DNA of 64,000 bases from Zopfochytrium polystomum (lineage: Eukaryota > Chytridiomycota > Chytridiomycetes > Chytridiales > Chytridiaceae): assembly GCA_025765615.1 (NCBI GenBank), contig JAIVFJ010000110.1:1-64000 (forward strand), given 5' to 3'. The position numbers and the translations under genes were made by a program. Shown here one piece after another: positions 52,403-64,000 of the stretch. The notes beneath the pieces were generated by a model. That model saw nothing but the letters and a program-made list of their open reading frames with translations. It had not been told where the DNA came from and ran no database searches. Position 1 is the first letter of the stretch, and the number at the start of each line of letters is the position of its first letter.

Positions 52403-54230
52403 ATGAGGGAACGTGGAAGCCACGATATTATGCCTGTTCTTCTTTCAAGCAGGCAGGAGGCAACCCTGAAAAATGGCAACAAGACGATCGCGTCAGTAGA
52501 TTTCAGTACCTTTGATTACACAAAGTTTCCTACAAAACCACATGCCCACCCACTAAGCCCTGGACTCCAAACAGTGTCAGAAACTGTGAAGATGATTTTG
52601 GAGCTGAATGGGCCAAAGGCAAACCCTGAGACTGATGTGATGAAGTAAGTATTGGCACTTTTTGCTGTCCCTTTCACTTTATTCTGATCATTGCAATAAG
52701 GGTTGTGACTGAAGCCAAAGAAATGTACAATCGCCGCAAGGCAGAATTGAAGTCTCCTAGACCAAGCAAAGATATTTCACTTTCCAGATCTAGTTTGGCT
52801 GTATTGGAGAAATGGTTGACACCCCTCTCTGATTTAATGGATGTAGAGAGGGAGGCTCTCCTGAAGAATGTGCTTTCTGGATCCAGGCAGTGGCTGCTGA
52901 AGAAAGTGTTCAAGTTTCTGTCTCCCGATGATCCCACTGCGGCCAGCGCCAACAGGGTGATGTGGTTGAAAGGTGTGGCTGGAATGGGCAAGTCTGTGAT
53001 GGCTGCCATGGTTTCCAGGGAGCTGCAGGCGCAGGGGATGCTTGGTGGCTTGTTCTTCTGCAAGCATGATGACGAGTGTTGCAGCAGTGCTCGAAACCTG
53101 GTCTTGACTCTTGTTTTTGGTCTTGCAAAGTTAAGTCTTCAGTATGGAGAGATTCTGATTCAAGTCAAGCAAGACAATCCAGATATTCTGTCCAGATCTG
53201 TGTTTGAGATGATGAAAGTGCTGCTTGTTCAGCCGTTGGAGAAGGTTGTCAAGGCCAAGAAGGTGATTCTGCCTGTTGTGCTTGTTGTGGACGCTCTGGA
53301 TGATTGTGGTGCCATCAACAAAAGAAATGAATTCCGTCAGTGTTTCAGCAGCTTAATAGGCTGCTTTCTGGCAACGTGAAATTGCTGGTGACTGGACACC
53401 CTGAAGAGGATATTGCCAAAGCCTTTGAGAAGATTCCAATTGAATCTATGGAGCCAACCGCTGAAGAGAACTATCAGGACATGATTGACTTCACAAGGGA
53501 CTTCCTGAGGTCATTGAACGCTGAACCATCTGTGGTTGACAAGGGATCAAACTTGTGTCAAAGTTTTCTGGGGTATTTGTGTGGCTTGTGACTGCCTGCA
53601 CTTAACCTTCAGTCCTGATGAGCAGCTTGTTTTGTCAGTAAGTCATGACAAGACTATTCGGATTTGGAGTACAACTACAGGCGAGAAGCTCCATACACTG
53701 GTGGAACACTCTAGTTGCAGTGTTCAGTAGTGATGGGAAGTTTGTTGTGTCAGGAAGTGGCGACAAGACAATAAGGATTTGGAATGCGTTCACTTGACAG
53801 GAGCTGCAAAAATGGAGGAAATATCTGCTGATGTCATGTCACAGCATATTCAGTCCTGATGGGCAGTTTATTGTGTGTGTAAGTGAAAAGACGGTAAGGA
53901 TCGGGAACACATCCACTGGCTTGGAGCTGTGCATCCTGGATGGACACATAAGTTCTTTCAACTCAGCAGCATTCAGTCCTGATGGGAAGTTTGTTGTGAC
54001 TGCAAGCTGGGATAGTCAGTTCGGATATGGAATCCCACTACTCAGCAGGAACTGCACGTACTGGTTGGGCACACTGGTGGTGTTAACTGCGCAACGTTTA
54101 GTCCAGATGGTCAATTTGTTGTTTCTGGAGGTCATAACGATGCAGTCAGGATTTGGAATGCATTGACTGGTCAGCACCTCCACCAGCTGGATGACTTCCC
54201 ATTCCCACAGTCAATTGAATTCGGCTAGTA
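52403..54230 (+). pseudogene. Decayed NACHT-WD40 (NLR-like) gene
   Basis: Exon 1 (52403-52644; SETVKMILELNGPKANPETD) splices in frame (GTAAGT..TAAG) to 52701. The NACHT part has SGSRQWLLKKVFKFLSPDD, a Walker A GMGKSVMAAMV (GKS kept), FFCKHDDECCSSARNLVLTL and Walker B-like PVVLVVDALDDCG. A frameshift near 53,340 moves to LLSGNVKLLVTGHPEED, another follows at about 53,560, and WD40 units appear in mixed frames: FSPDEQLVLSVSHDKTIRIW, SDGKFVVSGSGDKTIRIW-type, FSPDGQFIVCVSEKTVRI and FSPDGKFVVTASWDS. The family acts as STAND sensors in fungi with WD40 ligand-binding repeats. Multiple frameshifts and a lost segment before the first WD repeat make it non-functional as read. Confidence 0.85.
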
Positions 54231-56446
54231 CGCTTTTTTGAGGGCAGTAATGGAGGAAGAAAACTCATCGGCCCCGCAACGGCACTGGAACTAGAAGAAA
54301 GTGCTGATCTGGTTGTTTCCTATATGGTTGGCCTGACAGACAATTTTTGTGCACGTAATTCATTTGGCCAGAAGCCTTACAATGGGCAGCCAATCCTGGA
54401 ATCTGTTTTTCAGAATGGACAAAATTCAGAATCTCGAGGGGACCAGCAGCTCCTGTTGAAGCATTCTAATTTTCATTCTTGGTAGTGGTATTGCGTCAGC
54501 TCTGCAGAAAGTCTTTTGTTCGCTGATTGCACCTGGCGTGGCTTGAGGGCCCAACAGACGTCGGATCGACAGAGAGTGAACAGGCTTGTTTAGAGTGTGA
54601 GCCCTTTTCTTGTTAAGAGTGAAGTGCCCTTTGTTGCCAAAGTAGATGGAGACCCAGTGCTCTCAGAAAGATTGGTCTTGTTTAGAGTGCAGAACACCCT
54701 TTTCTTGTAAGAGCAAAGCGCCCTATATAACGAGGTATCAACCTGAGGTAAAGTTTGAAGAGCTTTGCAAGTCAAGGTACAGGGTATGGTGACTCAGAAA
54801 ACAGTAATGGTTTTTGTTTGCTGTACTCGAGGGTAGAGAGGGAGCAGGCCTATGTGATTAGGATCTGGGATGATGCTTCTCTGGAGCTGTAAACAGTCTA
54901 GTCTGAGTGAGTGGAAGGAGTGAGTGGAAGGAGTGAATGAGGTGGAGATGTGTGTTTGTGGGTGGTCCTTCTCCCAACTTGGAGAGAAAGAGAAAAACTC
55001 TGTTATGAATTATTGATACATGATGATGATATACACACTGTAATAGTTGCTAGGCAAGCGTGACTGGCACAGGGTAAAAACCTCTCCTATATTATCTGCT
55101 TGAGCAGAGGAGGAGGAAAACTGTTGACACCAGGTTTCCGTTCCACTTAATACTCAGAGTATTTGTCATCAGCGCAAGCCAGCGCCCAGGTCTGCATTGG
55201 CGGTGGCTCGCTCTCCCATGGGCATCGTGAGAATGATAACTGACAGTCACAATAGGTTCGGGTCCGTCTTGTGCCTCTTGCTGCCAACCATTCAGTTCTG
55301 TCTAACAGGAGCTGCTGGGGCTCCTGCTTTTATACAGCAGGTGGTCTCAGGAATAAGACTTTGGTGATTTTAGCTCTGAGAGGTTGAGTTTAGACTTGGA
55401 AGTGTCAGGAGGCAGGCATGATGTCATTGTTGCATCAAGATGATTTGGCCAGAACTTCCATGGAGTTAGGTGTACAAAGATTTAAGAAAGGCTAAAAGAA
55501 GTGGGTAATATGTGTAAACTCTAACAGAAGCGCCCTGTATGAACGAGGGATCAATCTGTGTTAGAGGATGAAGAGCATTGCAGGTCGAGGTAGAGGGTGG
55601 CTCAGGTAACTGTAATGATTTAATTTGTTTCCAATCAAGGGTGATCAGGATCTGGGATGATGCTTGCATCACTCTCATTTGGCCAGAACTTCCATGGAGT
55701 AGTGTGTGCAAAGAAGTAAATCAGCTTCCCGTCAAGCTCTCATAATCATTTCTATCAAATTGCAATTGTTATTTTTTTTATATATTGTTTTTTGATGTAA
55801 AAGAGCAAGGCTGCCGTATTTTTGGGCAACATTTTGGCGGATGATTTGAAACAAAGCCACACCATTTCTTTATTAGCTTGCCATCCCAAGCAAGTTACAA
55901 TCTGGAAACAAGTTTTCAACAGACAGGGCCAGAGACTGACAGCCAAGTTTCCTTAGAGAAGCTGCCTTTTTTTCTGTTTGTTTTGGTTGGTCTGTCCCTG
56001 TCCACAAACTTCGAATTCCCTTGGGATGGCAAGGGTTTTGGACTATTGCTGTAATGCACGCTTTGGGACAAGCTTTGTCTAGAAGAACAGGTGGGGAATT
56101 AATTTTCTGGAAATGCTGGCAGTGTCGTAAGTGCCGCGTGGGCAAGATACCGCAGCGAAGTCTGCAGAACAGTGTGCAATTCAAGCTTCAAACACTTTTC
56201 TTCGTGTTTCCATTCGCAGCAATATGTCGTGCGCTCCGATTACAAAGAGGATCAAGAGCAAAAGCGAAGAAGAAAAAAACAGATATAAAATGTAACTGAA
56301 TATTCGCAGTTATACCAAACCCCACTCCCCCCAAAAACCGACGCAACTCCGACTCAGATTGTCATGCATCCAAACGAGCCACACACATCCCAAACAGGCG
56401 CGCCTGCATCGGTATTGACGTGATAAAAACAGCGCCTGGTGCAAGA
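54231..56446. other. Repeat debris without genes
   Basis: About 2.2 kb of AT-rich sequence with related segments at 54,590-54,880 and 55,520-55,690 (both have CGCCCTATATAACGAG or CGCCCTGTATGAACGAG, then GAAGAGCTTTGCA or GAAGAGCATTGCA, and end GATCTGGGATGATGCTT). These look like two copies of an old repeat. Around 56,020-56,220 a short segment reads FWKCWQCRKCRVGKIPQ, without a recognisable family. Confidence 0.55.
54590..55760. repeat. Pair of related degenerate repeats
   Basis: Direct-repeat segments about 830 bp apart, with additional similarity to 31,130-31,470. They might be old LTRs of another element, but no coding region lies between. Confidence 0.5.
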
Positions 56447-58184
56447 TCACCGCGAGTCGTCCTCGCCATCGTCGTCAGCTCCACCGTCCTCCTCGTTTTC
56501 CTCCTCCGCTTCCGCGTCATCCTCCGCCTCTGCATCATCATCCTCCGCATCCGCGTCCTCGTCGTCCTCCGCCGCCACCGCCGCCGCCACCGCCGCCGCC
56601 GCCTCAGCACCATCTTCCTCCTCCCTTGCCAGCTCGTCGTCGATAAGGTCCAGCTGCTCGTCGTCCAGTTCCATGAAGCCATCGGCGCCCGGGTGGCTGC
56701 GCGTCGGTCGCTTCGGCACGAAGCCGCGGCGCTTCTCCTCGCCGGGCTTCGCGGGGGTCTTCTTCTTCCCGCGGGTCGCCTTCGCCGGGGTCGCGTCTGC
56801 GGAAGTCGCCTCTTCTGCTGCGTTCTCTTCGGCTGCCTCGCCTTTGGCCGGCTTTGTCTTCTCGACAGCCTTTTTCCGCGCGGGGAGGACAGACAAAAAG
56901 GACGATTTCCAGTCGCGGGTGTCGAGGTACTTGGACATGATTTCAAAGACTAATTGATCAAAGAGGGGCTGTTTATGAGAAACTCGGAAGCTGCGCGGCT
57001 TTTTTCAGTTCATACCATGATTGATTGTCAAGACCTTGCGCGAGCTCATTTCGACGAAATCACCGATCGGCAGTCGCGCCGTGGCAATTCCAGCCTTTTC
57101 GGCACGGTCACGGCAAATATTCTTTTGCACGCGCAAAGTCAATGACGTGAGATTGATCACGCAGTGAGCTAACGAGGAAAAACAAGTTCAATACCTTGTG
57201 CCTGTTCTTGTCGACAATGCCGCCAATGACGTACACCTTTGACTCGTCGAGCGTGTCTGCGACCGTATCGCTGTCCGCGGTGAGGTACACAATGTCCGCT
57301 GGGGGCTGTACTTCCAGGAGGGGTTTCTCGCTAAACTCCATCTGTGCTCGATCGCATTACACGGTGTGTGAGGCAAAAAGAGGACTTTTCAGACAACGAA
57401 TTCGAACGTGGATTGGAAGCAAACGAAACACTCCCGGCCCATAAGCCCCTCACCTTCCACGACCGGAACTCTGGCCACCGCTCCGACATGTGTTTTTCGA
57501 GCGCCCCCTTGAGTCCGCACGCCGAGAGAACTACCGGAACCGCCGCCTTTTTGTTTTCGCTGTAGCAGCGGGCGATCTGGGTGGCCGTGCTCGCGATTTC
57601 CTAATAGGAGCAACGTTATTTGGTGACTTGATCGAAGGTGATGAAGATGAAATCCGAACTGACATACCCCTTGGTGCATCAGGCCTTCAAAGTCGCAGTC
57701 AATGACAATGCGGATGCTGGAAGGCCGCTGGTCCTCGGGGCGGATACGCTTTACGGGCTGGAGGGTGCCTGTGGTGGTGTAAGGCGGGTCGGTGAACACA
57801 ACAACACTGCAACAAATCGCTCGCATCGATGATCGAGCACCTGCCCAAAGAAAAACGAAAAAGAAATGCGCCCTCAAGTGCGCGTTTACCTTCCTCGAGC
57901 TTGCGCTTGCGATTGATTTTCGCCTGGGCCTTTTTGGCCTTGCGGTCCGCGCGGCGGCCCTCCCTGCCCTGCTCCCATTTCTCGTGCCTTTTGAGCTTCT
58001 TCAGCTGGTTCTTGGAGAGCGTCGTGGTCGCGGCTGCACCGGGAGCTGGTGCTGCAGCTGCAGCTTCCGCTTTGGCTGCTGATCCCGCCGCCTCGTCACC
58101 GGCGGCCGTTGCAACCTGCTGCTGCTGCTGCCCGTCGTGGTCGCCGTCGTGGTCGGCGTGGTCCATCGGCTGCGTTGTGGGCAT
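56447..58184 (-). CDS. TRM10: tRNA (guanine-9-N1)-methyltransferase, TRM10
   Basis: Methylates N1 of G9 in tRNA using S-adenosylmethionine (SPOUT fold). Six exons on the minus strand: 58184-57890, about 57806-57670, 57600-57454, 57341-57195, 57121-57016 and 56949-56447. Family marks in order: [101 protein letters not shown] and [23 protein letters not shown]. The last exon also reads as a 163-codon ORF on its own, but the splice to VFEI shows it is the TRM10 end. It adds a long Lys/Pro then Asp/Glu/Ala-rich tail (about 140 residues) not typical of the family. The exon 1-2 junction does not keep frame with the obvious donor/acceptor pair (57889, 57807), so one of these sites is different. Confidence 0.92.
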
Positions 58185-58802
58185 GCGTCTGTGGTTTGGG
58201 TGAAGGTTGACACGGACGAATCCTACAAAAAGAAAGAAAGAAAGAGAGAAAGAGAAACACCAGACACAGACAGGTTTGAAGACAGAGAAAAATAAATAAA
58301 GAAAGAAAGAAAGCGCCAAAAGCCCACGTCATTCATCTTTGCCTCACAGAATTGCACACACTCACACACACACACACTGAAGAACCAGCCGAAGGGAGGA
58401 GGAGAACAAACGCAACGGTTTATTAGCGACTGCCTCCTGACCGCACACTCTTTTTTCTATCTGGGCAAGCATCTGGCGGCCGCGGAAAACGTGGTGGAAA
58501 GGAAAAAAAAAAAAAAACAAGCGTCGCGTCAGAGCCCACAACCGGTTCAACAGGCAACTAAAAAAATGGTGGATTACGTGTTAACAGGGGGGGGGGGGGG
58601 GGGGGGGGGTTCACATAGCATGCTTCGAGGCGGGGGATGCGGTAGAGATGTCCATTGTTCGGTCGAAAAAACAAAAAAAAAAAAAAAAAAAGAAAACAAA
58701 AGAGAGAAATCAAAGAGTATCACAAGCAAAACGCTAAGAAAGAACAGTAGCACCATCTCATTCTTGGTAACCTCCTCTAACCACCACCCAACCCCCACCA
58801 CC
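58185..58802. other. Intergenic region
   Basis: Promoter of TRM10 and 3' flank of the next gene. It includes AAAG repeats, a CA run, poly-A tracts and a G-run (58587-58609). No gene seen. Confidence 0.55.
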
Positions 58803-60906
58803 TCACGCAAACACAGCCGAGTACACTCCGGCGCCAAACTGATTCGGCACCAGCAGCCACAGCCCGTTGGTCTGCTGCGCGAGGACCCACGCGTTCGAGT
58901 CGTACGAGTTGCTGTCGGGCCAGCCCTCGACTTTTTGGACCTTGACCGGGAAGCCGGAGGCGGCGGTGCTGAGCTGGATCACCGCGACGCGGGTCGGGTA
59001 CTTTGGCGACGGCGAGGTCGTCGTCGCAGAGTACGTGGTGACGAGGAACCGGTCGTCCGGGGTCGCGTGCAGCGCGCCGACGTTGGTCACGGCGTCGGTG
59101 GAGGCGTTCAAGAAGATGTAGGAGGCCGTGACGAGCGGCTGGAAAGTGGCGGCGGGGGATGCCGCGGCGCCCGTGGCGGTGGAGGACAAAGAAAAGGAAG
59201 AGGAAGAGGAGGAGGAGGAGGAGGAAAGGCGAGTGACGGGGAGGACAAAGATGCGCGAGGGGAAGCGGATGTAGAGGCGGCTCTCTGCGAACGCGACGTT
59301 GCGGGAAATAAAGCTCCACGAGCCGCGATCAGGCCAGCTGCTGGCGGAGTAGGAGACGTAGCCGGCGGTGCTCGCCGCCTTGGCGTCGGCCGAGCGGCCG
59401 GTGACGGGCACGTAGTCGAAGAATTCCACGTAGAGGTCCCGCCCGACGCTGTAGACGAACGTCACGACGTTTGCGGTCGCCGCCAGCGACGCCGGGATGA
59501 TGGTGTACTGGTTGATGGTCCCGTTCGCTTTCGGTTGCCACGCGTCGACGACAGTCGCCAACGCAGCGTCGAGAGAGATGTCGATCTGGATCAGACGGTT
59601 GGTCGAGTCGACGCTGAAGAGGGTGAGGTCCCCGCGGTACCCCGGCGGGACTGGCGCCACGGCAAATGTCGCGCTAGCCAAGCTGGCCGGGGGCTGCACA
59701 AAGACAGACTCCCGGAGCGAGTCCGAGAGATCGACCGAAATGTTGCAAAAGTAGAACCCCGCCGAGTTGGAAGCGGGCCAAATCAGTAAGTCTCCGGCGA
59801 TGACGGTCTGAGTAGCGTACGGGTTGAAGTCGGGGCAGCTATTGATGGTCGATATCGCAAAGGCGGTGAACGAACTGACCGGCGATGGTGTTTTGTAAAC
59901 GTCCACCCTCCGTAGTCGCGCTCCCAAAGTTGCGTTGGCAACCGTTTGGTAAACGAAGCGATTAGAAGTGTCAGATAGGACCGATGAGTACTGCTGACTC
60001 TGAAGTGAGAACGCGGGAACCGATGAAATATTCGCATTCGGTATTGTGCCGCTATCCGTCGTAGTGTTTGAGCTGGTCGGCGGCTTGTACAAAGCAATGG
60101 CGGCGAACAGAAAGGCGAGACTGGTGCCGCCGACCGCCAATAACAGTATGAGAGTGCTCCACAACCCCGACATTAGGACCCGCTGCGGATCTGCGTTCAT
60201 TTGAGAGGGGGGGAAACCGGTTACAAGGCATTCGAACAGGGACACCGAGGGGAGGCGAAAGGAACTCCTTACGTAAGGACTTCATCTTTTCGGGTAGATC
60301 CGCGTAGCTGGATCGAATATAGACCTTATTGTACGGCGGCACGCCGATCCGAACACGACTAGCGTCTCCGTCCATGTACGAAACAACCCCCGCCCCACCG
60401 CGGCGGTGTGTGTGACGGCGGCCGCCTGAGCCGCCGCTCGTTTGCGTCACACGCACACCGTTGCCCTGGCGCCCCGGCTGCGGGCCGCTCTCGCCTCGCC
60501 GCCCCGCTCCTCCTCGTCCTTCAGCTTCCCCGCCTCTTGCCGCCGCGGCTCCCTGCCGCTGCGAAGACTGCGATCGCGACGACGGCGATGGAGACGACGA
60601 CGACACCGCCGCGGGCGAGGACGAGGAGGGCGCAGCCGACGAGTCGGGAGATCGTCGGGGGAAGAGGCGCCCTGCGACGCCAGTGAGGCTGCTGCTGCTG
60701 CTGCTGCCGGTGTTGGTGCTGGTGCTGCTGCTACTGCGGCCGCCGCCGCCGCCGACACGGGGTCGCAGCAGCAGCCGCTGCTGGGGGGTCGGTGGTACCG
60801 GTGCTGGCGCTGGCGGTAGTGGTGGCTGCTGCTGTGGTGTAGGCATCGCGGGGATGGACGTGACCGCCGTCGGCGCCGTCGAGCCGGCGGCAGTGCTTGT
60901 CTCCAT
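58803..60906 (-). CDS. Single-pass membrane protein with large extracellular domain
   Basis: Two exons, 60906-60273 and 60190-58803 (GTAAGG donor, GCAG acceptor, phase 1), about 673 residues. The first 190 residues are low complexity (Pro, Ser, Gly, Arg), followed by YMDGDASRVRIGVPPYNKVYI. One transmembrane helix, LILLLAVGGTSLAFLFAAIALY, lies at about residue 225-247. After it comes a roughly 400-residue domain with N-glycosylation sites (SSNTTT, CNISV), paired Cys and beta-strand-like repeats (for example DLTLFSVDSTNRLIQIDI and NVVTFVYSVGRDLYVEFFDY), suggesting a beta-propeller such as a fungal fucose-lectin-like fold. That fold is inference. With no signal peptide and the basic side before the helix, a type II orientation (C-terminus outside) is likely. 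Confidence 0.75.
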
Positions 60907-61368
60907 TAGCCTCGTGTCTGTCTGCCTGTCTCACACCCCTTGTCTCTCTCTGGCGTATTTTTTTTGGCAAAAACCTTTCGGGATTTGGGAAACTTTCATT
61001 GGCTGATGCAACGACAGACTCTCTGACAGACAGACAGAAAAATAGATTAACAGACATACAGGGAGACAGACAGACAGACCGACAGACAGACAGACAGACA
61101 GAGAGACAGTTAGACAGACAGACAGTCAGCCAGACAAACACTTTGGTTTCCAAACAAAACCACAAGACACAACTCACCACGGTGCTGCCCACACGAAAGT
61201 CACTTGCTTGCTTATAAAAAAAAGGGAAAAAAAAATAATACTGCGAGGACTCCCGTAGAGTGGCAACTTTATCATACAGGCCGGCCGCCCTCCGATTCGG
61301 GAGCCGGGCCCTCTCTTACTGTGCTTTGCATTGTCATTATCGCGTGTGGGGTTCTCATCAGTCGCAGT
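60907..61368. other. Intergenic region with CAGA repeats
   Basis: Contains a tract of (CAGA)n units around 61,020-61,135 between two minus-strand genes. No gene seen. Confidence 0.6.
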
Positions 61369-64000
61369 TCACCTATCGTACTCTTGATACTGATCCCCCT
61401 CCTCCCCGTCGTCCACCATCTCCACTTCCTCCTCATCCTCCTCTCCCTCCCCTTCCCGCTTCTCTTCTTCCTCCCCCCCCTCCGCCTCCTCGTCCCCACC
61501 TTCTCCCACGCCCCCATACCCGTCCCCATGCCCACCCCCCTGCCCTACCCGCCCATCCTCCTCCCACCCCTCCACCGCCACGGCCGCGTTCGCGCCGCTA
61601 GTCCTGGCCTCGGCGCGCTCCCACCAGTCCATGGTGACGGCGGCCAGGAACGCCGGCACGCAGCGGCGCTGCTGGATGTAGTACGTGCGCGGCGCGTCGA
61701 GCGCCGCCACCGCCTCGGGTGTGCCGCCGACGATTTCGAGTGTCCCAGAGTCGTTGGCGTTGCTGGTGAAGAGGAAGCACGCGTCCGTGGGGTCGGCAAA
61801 GGTCGACGACAGGCGCACGCGGTTGTCTTGGAAGACGACCTTATAGCCTAGGTGAGACGACGGAAAAGCGAAATGATGCGGTTCAGGGTGAAAAGTGAGC
61901 GAGCAGCCCATATTTTCAAGCGGATCAATGACACAGGCAAAATGGAAATAACCGTACCCAATAGTGAATTCACAGCCTCCTTCACCTCGGCCACTTTCGC
62001 CTGGCAGACCTGTCAAAGAAGAAGAACCCACGTGGGGCGCAGCAGCCAGTCAGACACGTTCTCCCTTTCGTTCCGAAAAGAAAACACCGCCCTCGGTCAA
62101 TCTAAATGGAGTCACATGCTCCACCCTACCCCCCGTTCATCAAACGCTTGCCCAAAATCACCTCTTTCAGCCGCAAAATGTACGTATCCTTCTGCGTCAC
62201 GACTTTGGACAGCCGCTCATTCTCCAGCTCGGCGACGCGAAGACTCTCTCTCGGGACCAGCTCCTTTTCGCCCCCGCCGTTGAGGGAAGCCACGCTGGAC
62301 AGCGGACGTCCCGTCGTCGGCGCCGGCGCCCCCGCTGAAGCTGCAGCCGTCCCCGCCACGAGTTGATATTTGCTCAGTTCGTCACGGAGGCTTGCGTTCT
62401 CTGCGCGCAACGCGTCAAGCGTGGACTGCCGAATCGCCAGCTCGCGAGACTCGGGGTTGTCGGCTAATTGGAGTATCTTGTGAGACGAGGGAAGGGAAGT
62501 GGGCCCGGGGTTAAGAGGGACGCAATCGGAATTCCACACAACTAAGCAAACGGTGTGTGTTTACGCTACCCGAGTATTCAACGGATTCTGCTCGACCGCC
62601 GACTCCAGGGCGACAATCTGCTCGTTCAGGGCATTCACCTCTTTTTCCAACATGAGATTCTCCTTCTTCAACCGGTCGATTTCTATCAGCGTGAATATTG
62701 GAGGGTAGCGCCGTTCAGTTAGGTTTCACCAGAGCAAGGCAGAGAGGGCAGAATGAAGCAGCGAGTGTCAGGCCGGGAAGAACTGACCTTGCTCCGAAGC
62801 ATGGATGCGCTGAAACAGTTCGGCCCCAAAGGGATTGGTAGAGCCCTCTGGTGCGACTGCCGCCGGCGATGCCGCCGCCGCCGCTGAGGAAGCTTGCGCC
62901 AATTCCGCCTCCAGCCTCTTTACGTGCGCCATTAACTCGGCTAGTCGAGCCTCCTGCTCTTCGATTCGACGGCTCTTTGCGGCATCGTAGTTGTTTGGTG
63001 ACATTTGTTGCTCCTCGAGGTCAAAGCTTTTCTGTTACAGAGGAAAAGAGCGGATCGACAGTTTGTGAGAAGGAAATGTGGGATTTTCTCGTCTTGCTTT
63101 CTGTTGTACCAGTTGCTCTTGGAGGAACGAAACTTGACTTTGGGCCATGTCGCGGGACCTCTCGACCCTTTTGCACATGATTTGCGCTTGCTCGTACTTC
63201 TTCTCTAAGGAAGCGAGCGATGATCTAGCTTGCTGCACCTGGAATGAGGACAACAGTTGCAGCGAGAAAACGCATAATCGGTCGCCCAGTCGAAAAAAGA
63301 AAACCAGCAAAAAGGCTCACCTCCACTCCAAGGGCAAGGACCTGCGCCTCCAAGCCTCTCACTTTCGCCGCCTCGGCGCCAACCTTCTCCATGTACATCG
63401 CAACGTTTAGCCTCTCACTGGCCAACGCCTTGGATAGCTCGTACGGCGCGTCCATGCCCATTTCGTCTCCGTGCTTTGCCAGCCACGCTGTCCATCGACT
63501 CTTCTCCGCGCGGAGCGTCGCCGTCTCGTTCTCGGCCTGTGCGAGCTTGTGGCGCAGAACGTCGGCGTGCGCCAGTTGCGATTCGAGGAGTCGGTTTTCC
63601 TCGCGGAGGCGCTCGACGGTGTCGCGGCGCGCGCGGAGCTGCCGTACTTCGCGGGTGAGGGATTCATTTGCGGATTCGATGGTTGAGATGTAGGAGAGCT
63701 GGTCTGACGCATCCGAATTCCAAAAGTGTTAAAATTGCGGGGGGGTGGTCGGACAACGCATGTGAAACCTTGAAGTTGCTTCTTTATAGTGATCACGTCT
63801 TTCTCTGATGCGCCAGAGCGAACGCTCAGCATTTCCGCCTCCACGGCTGACAGAGTCGCTTCGAGCTCTTGTATTCTCAAAAAAGCGGATTGCTTGGCTT
63901 GCAGCTCGACTTCCCTCTGGAGGGCCAAAACATTTTTTCTAGTTATCAAACACGGTTGCTCTGTTCGCGGGGAACAAAAGAAGAAACCTACCAGCTCCAG
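61369..64000 (-). CDS. MAD1: Spindle assembly checkpoint protein MAD1 (3' part)
   Basis: Partial: the gene enters from beyond 64000. Exons seen (minus strand): 64000-63992, 63938-63769, 63703-63321, 63238-63110, 63031-62788, 62682-62570, 62476-62162, 62009-61958 and 61847-61369, all keeping frame. The product is a long coiled coil (ALQREVELQAKQSAFLRIQE, LREENRLLESQLAHADVL, IDRLKKENLMLEKEVNALNE), then the Mad1 C-terminal region KDTYILRLKE, VCQAKVAEVKEAVNSLLGYKV, FADPTDACFLFTS and VPAFLAAVTMDWWER, which is the RWD-like head that contacts kinetochore Bub1 and helps Mad2 conversion. The protein anchors Mad2 at nuclear pores and unattached kinetochores. After the head there is an unusual tail of about 80 residues, Gly-rich and then strongly acidic, ending EGDQYQEYDR. 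Confidence 0.9.

Noticed and set aside
56447..56938. Separate 163-residue acidic protein gene
   Set aside because: Splicing from 57016 to 56949 joins it to TRM10 with the family's conserved C-terminal sequence ([15 protein letters not shown]).
58574..58837. Minus-strand Phe/Pro-rich ORF
   Set aside because: Translation of poly-A, poly-G and low-complexity tracts.
1..64000. CRISPR arrays, prokaryotic operons, rRNA or tRNA genes
   Set aside because: None is seen; regularly spaced repeats are only microsatellites and the LTR pentamer array.

Overview
The window is eukaryotic nuclear DNA, most likely from an early-diverging, chytrid-like fungus. The gene repertoire is fungal: a COX9-type cytochrome oxidase subunit, a HIS2-type PHP histidinol phosphatase, TRM10, MAD1, secreted subtilase, lipase and GH3 enzymes, and a chromodomain Ty3/gypsy element. 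Most introns are short (about 50-110 nt) with GT..AG ends. Coding DNA in the flanks is GC-rich, and intergenic DNA is full of dinucleotide and homopolymer runs. The phylum is inference, not proof.

Layout. 1-17,000 is a GC-rich gene region: histidinol phosphatase (-), a secreted subtilase whose catalytic His and Ser are lost (+), COX9 (+), a protein with two PB1 domains (+), a TIR-NACHT-ZZ NLR-like gene (+) with a small ORF at its 3' end, and a four-exon gene of unknown function (+). 17,062-17,760 is a decayed piece of a second subtilase (-). 18,390-21,663 is a degraded LTR retrotransposon (copy A). 22,557-36,120 carries an F-box/ankyrin-like protein, a Gly/Gln-rich protein with an apparent frameshift, a class 3 lipase and a four-exon GH3 beta-glucosidase with two N-terminal PAN/Apple-like modules.

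37,000-56,300 is an AT-richer accessory island. It holds two young full-length LTR retrotransposons (B and C), an ORF interrupted by C, a live and a decayed member of an F-box-like family, a small basic-protein gene, decayed NACHT-WD40 genes and remnants of other repeats. 56,447-64,000 returns to conserved genes, all on the minus strand: TRM10, a single-pass membrane protein, and the 3' part of MAD1, which runs off the window end.

The most notable system is the retrotransposon family. Copies B and C have target-site duplications and LTR pairs that look identical. They keep gag, protease, integrase and a chromodomain but lack reverse transcriptase and RNase H. Gag and pol overlap in -1 frames with a slippery heptamer CCCAAAC. 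An 11-nt stretch just downstream of the LTR TATA box is complementary to the primer-binding position, as in Tf1-type self-priming. The LTR U3 is an array of alternating nGAAn/nTTCn pentamers, the textbook heat-shock element. Together this suggests a heat-responsive, self-primed element that needs reverse transcriptase from another source. A second point of interest is the combination of an NLR-like TIR-NACHT gene with nearby NACHT-WD40 and subtilase debris, which points to turnover of immune-type genes.
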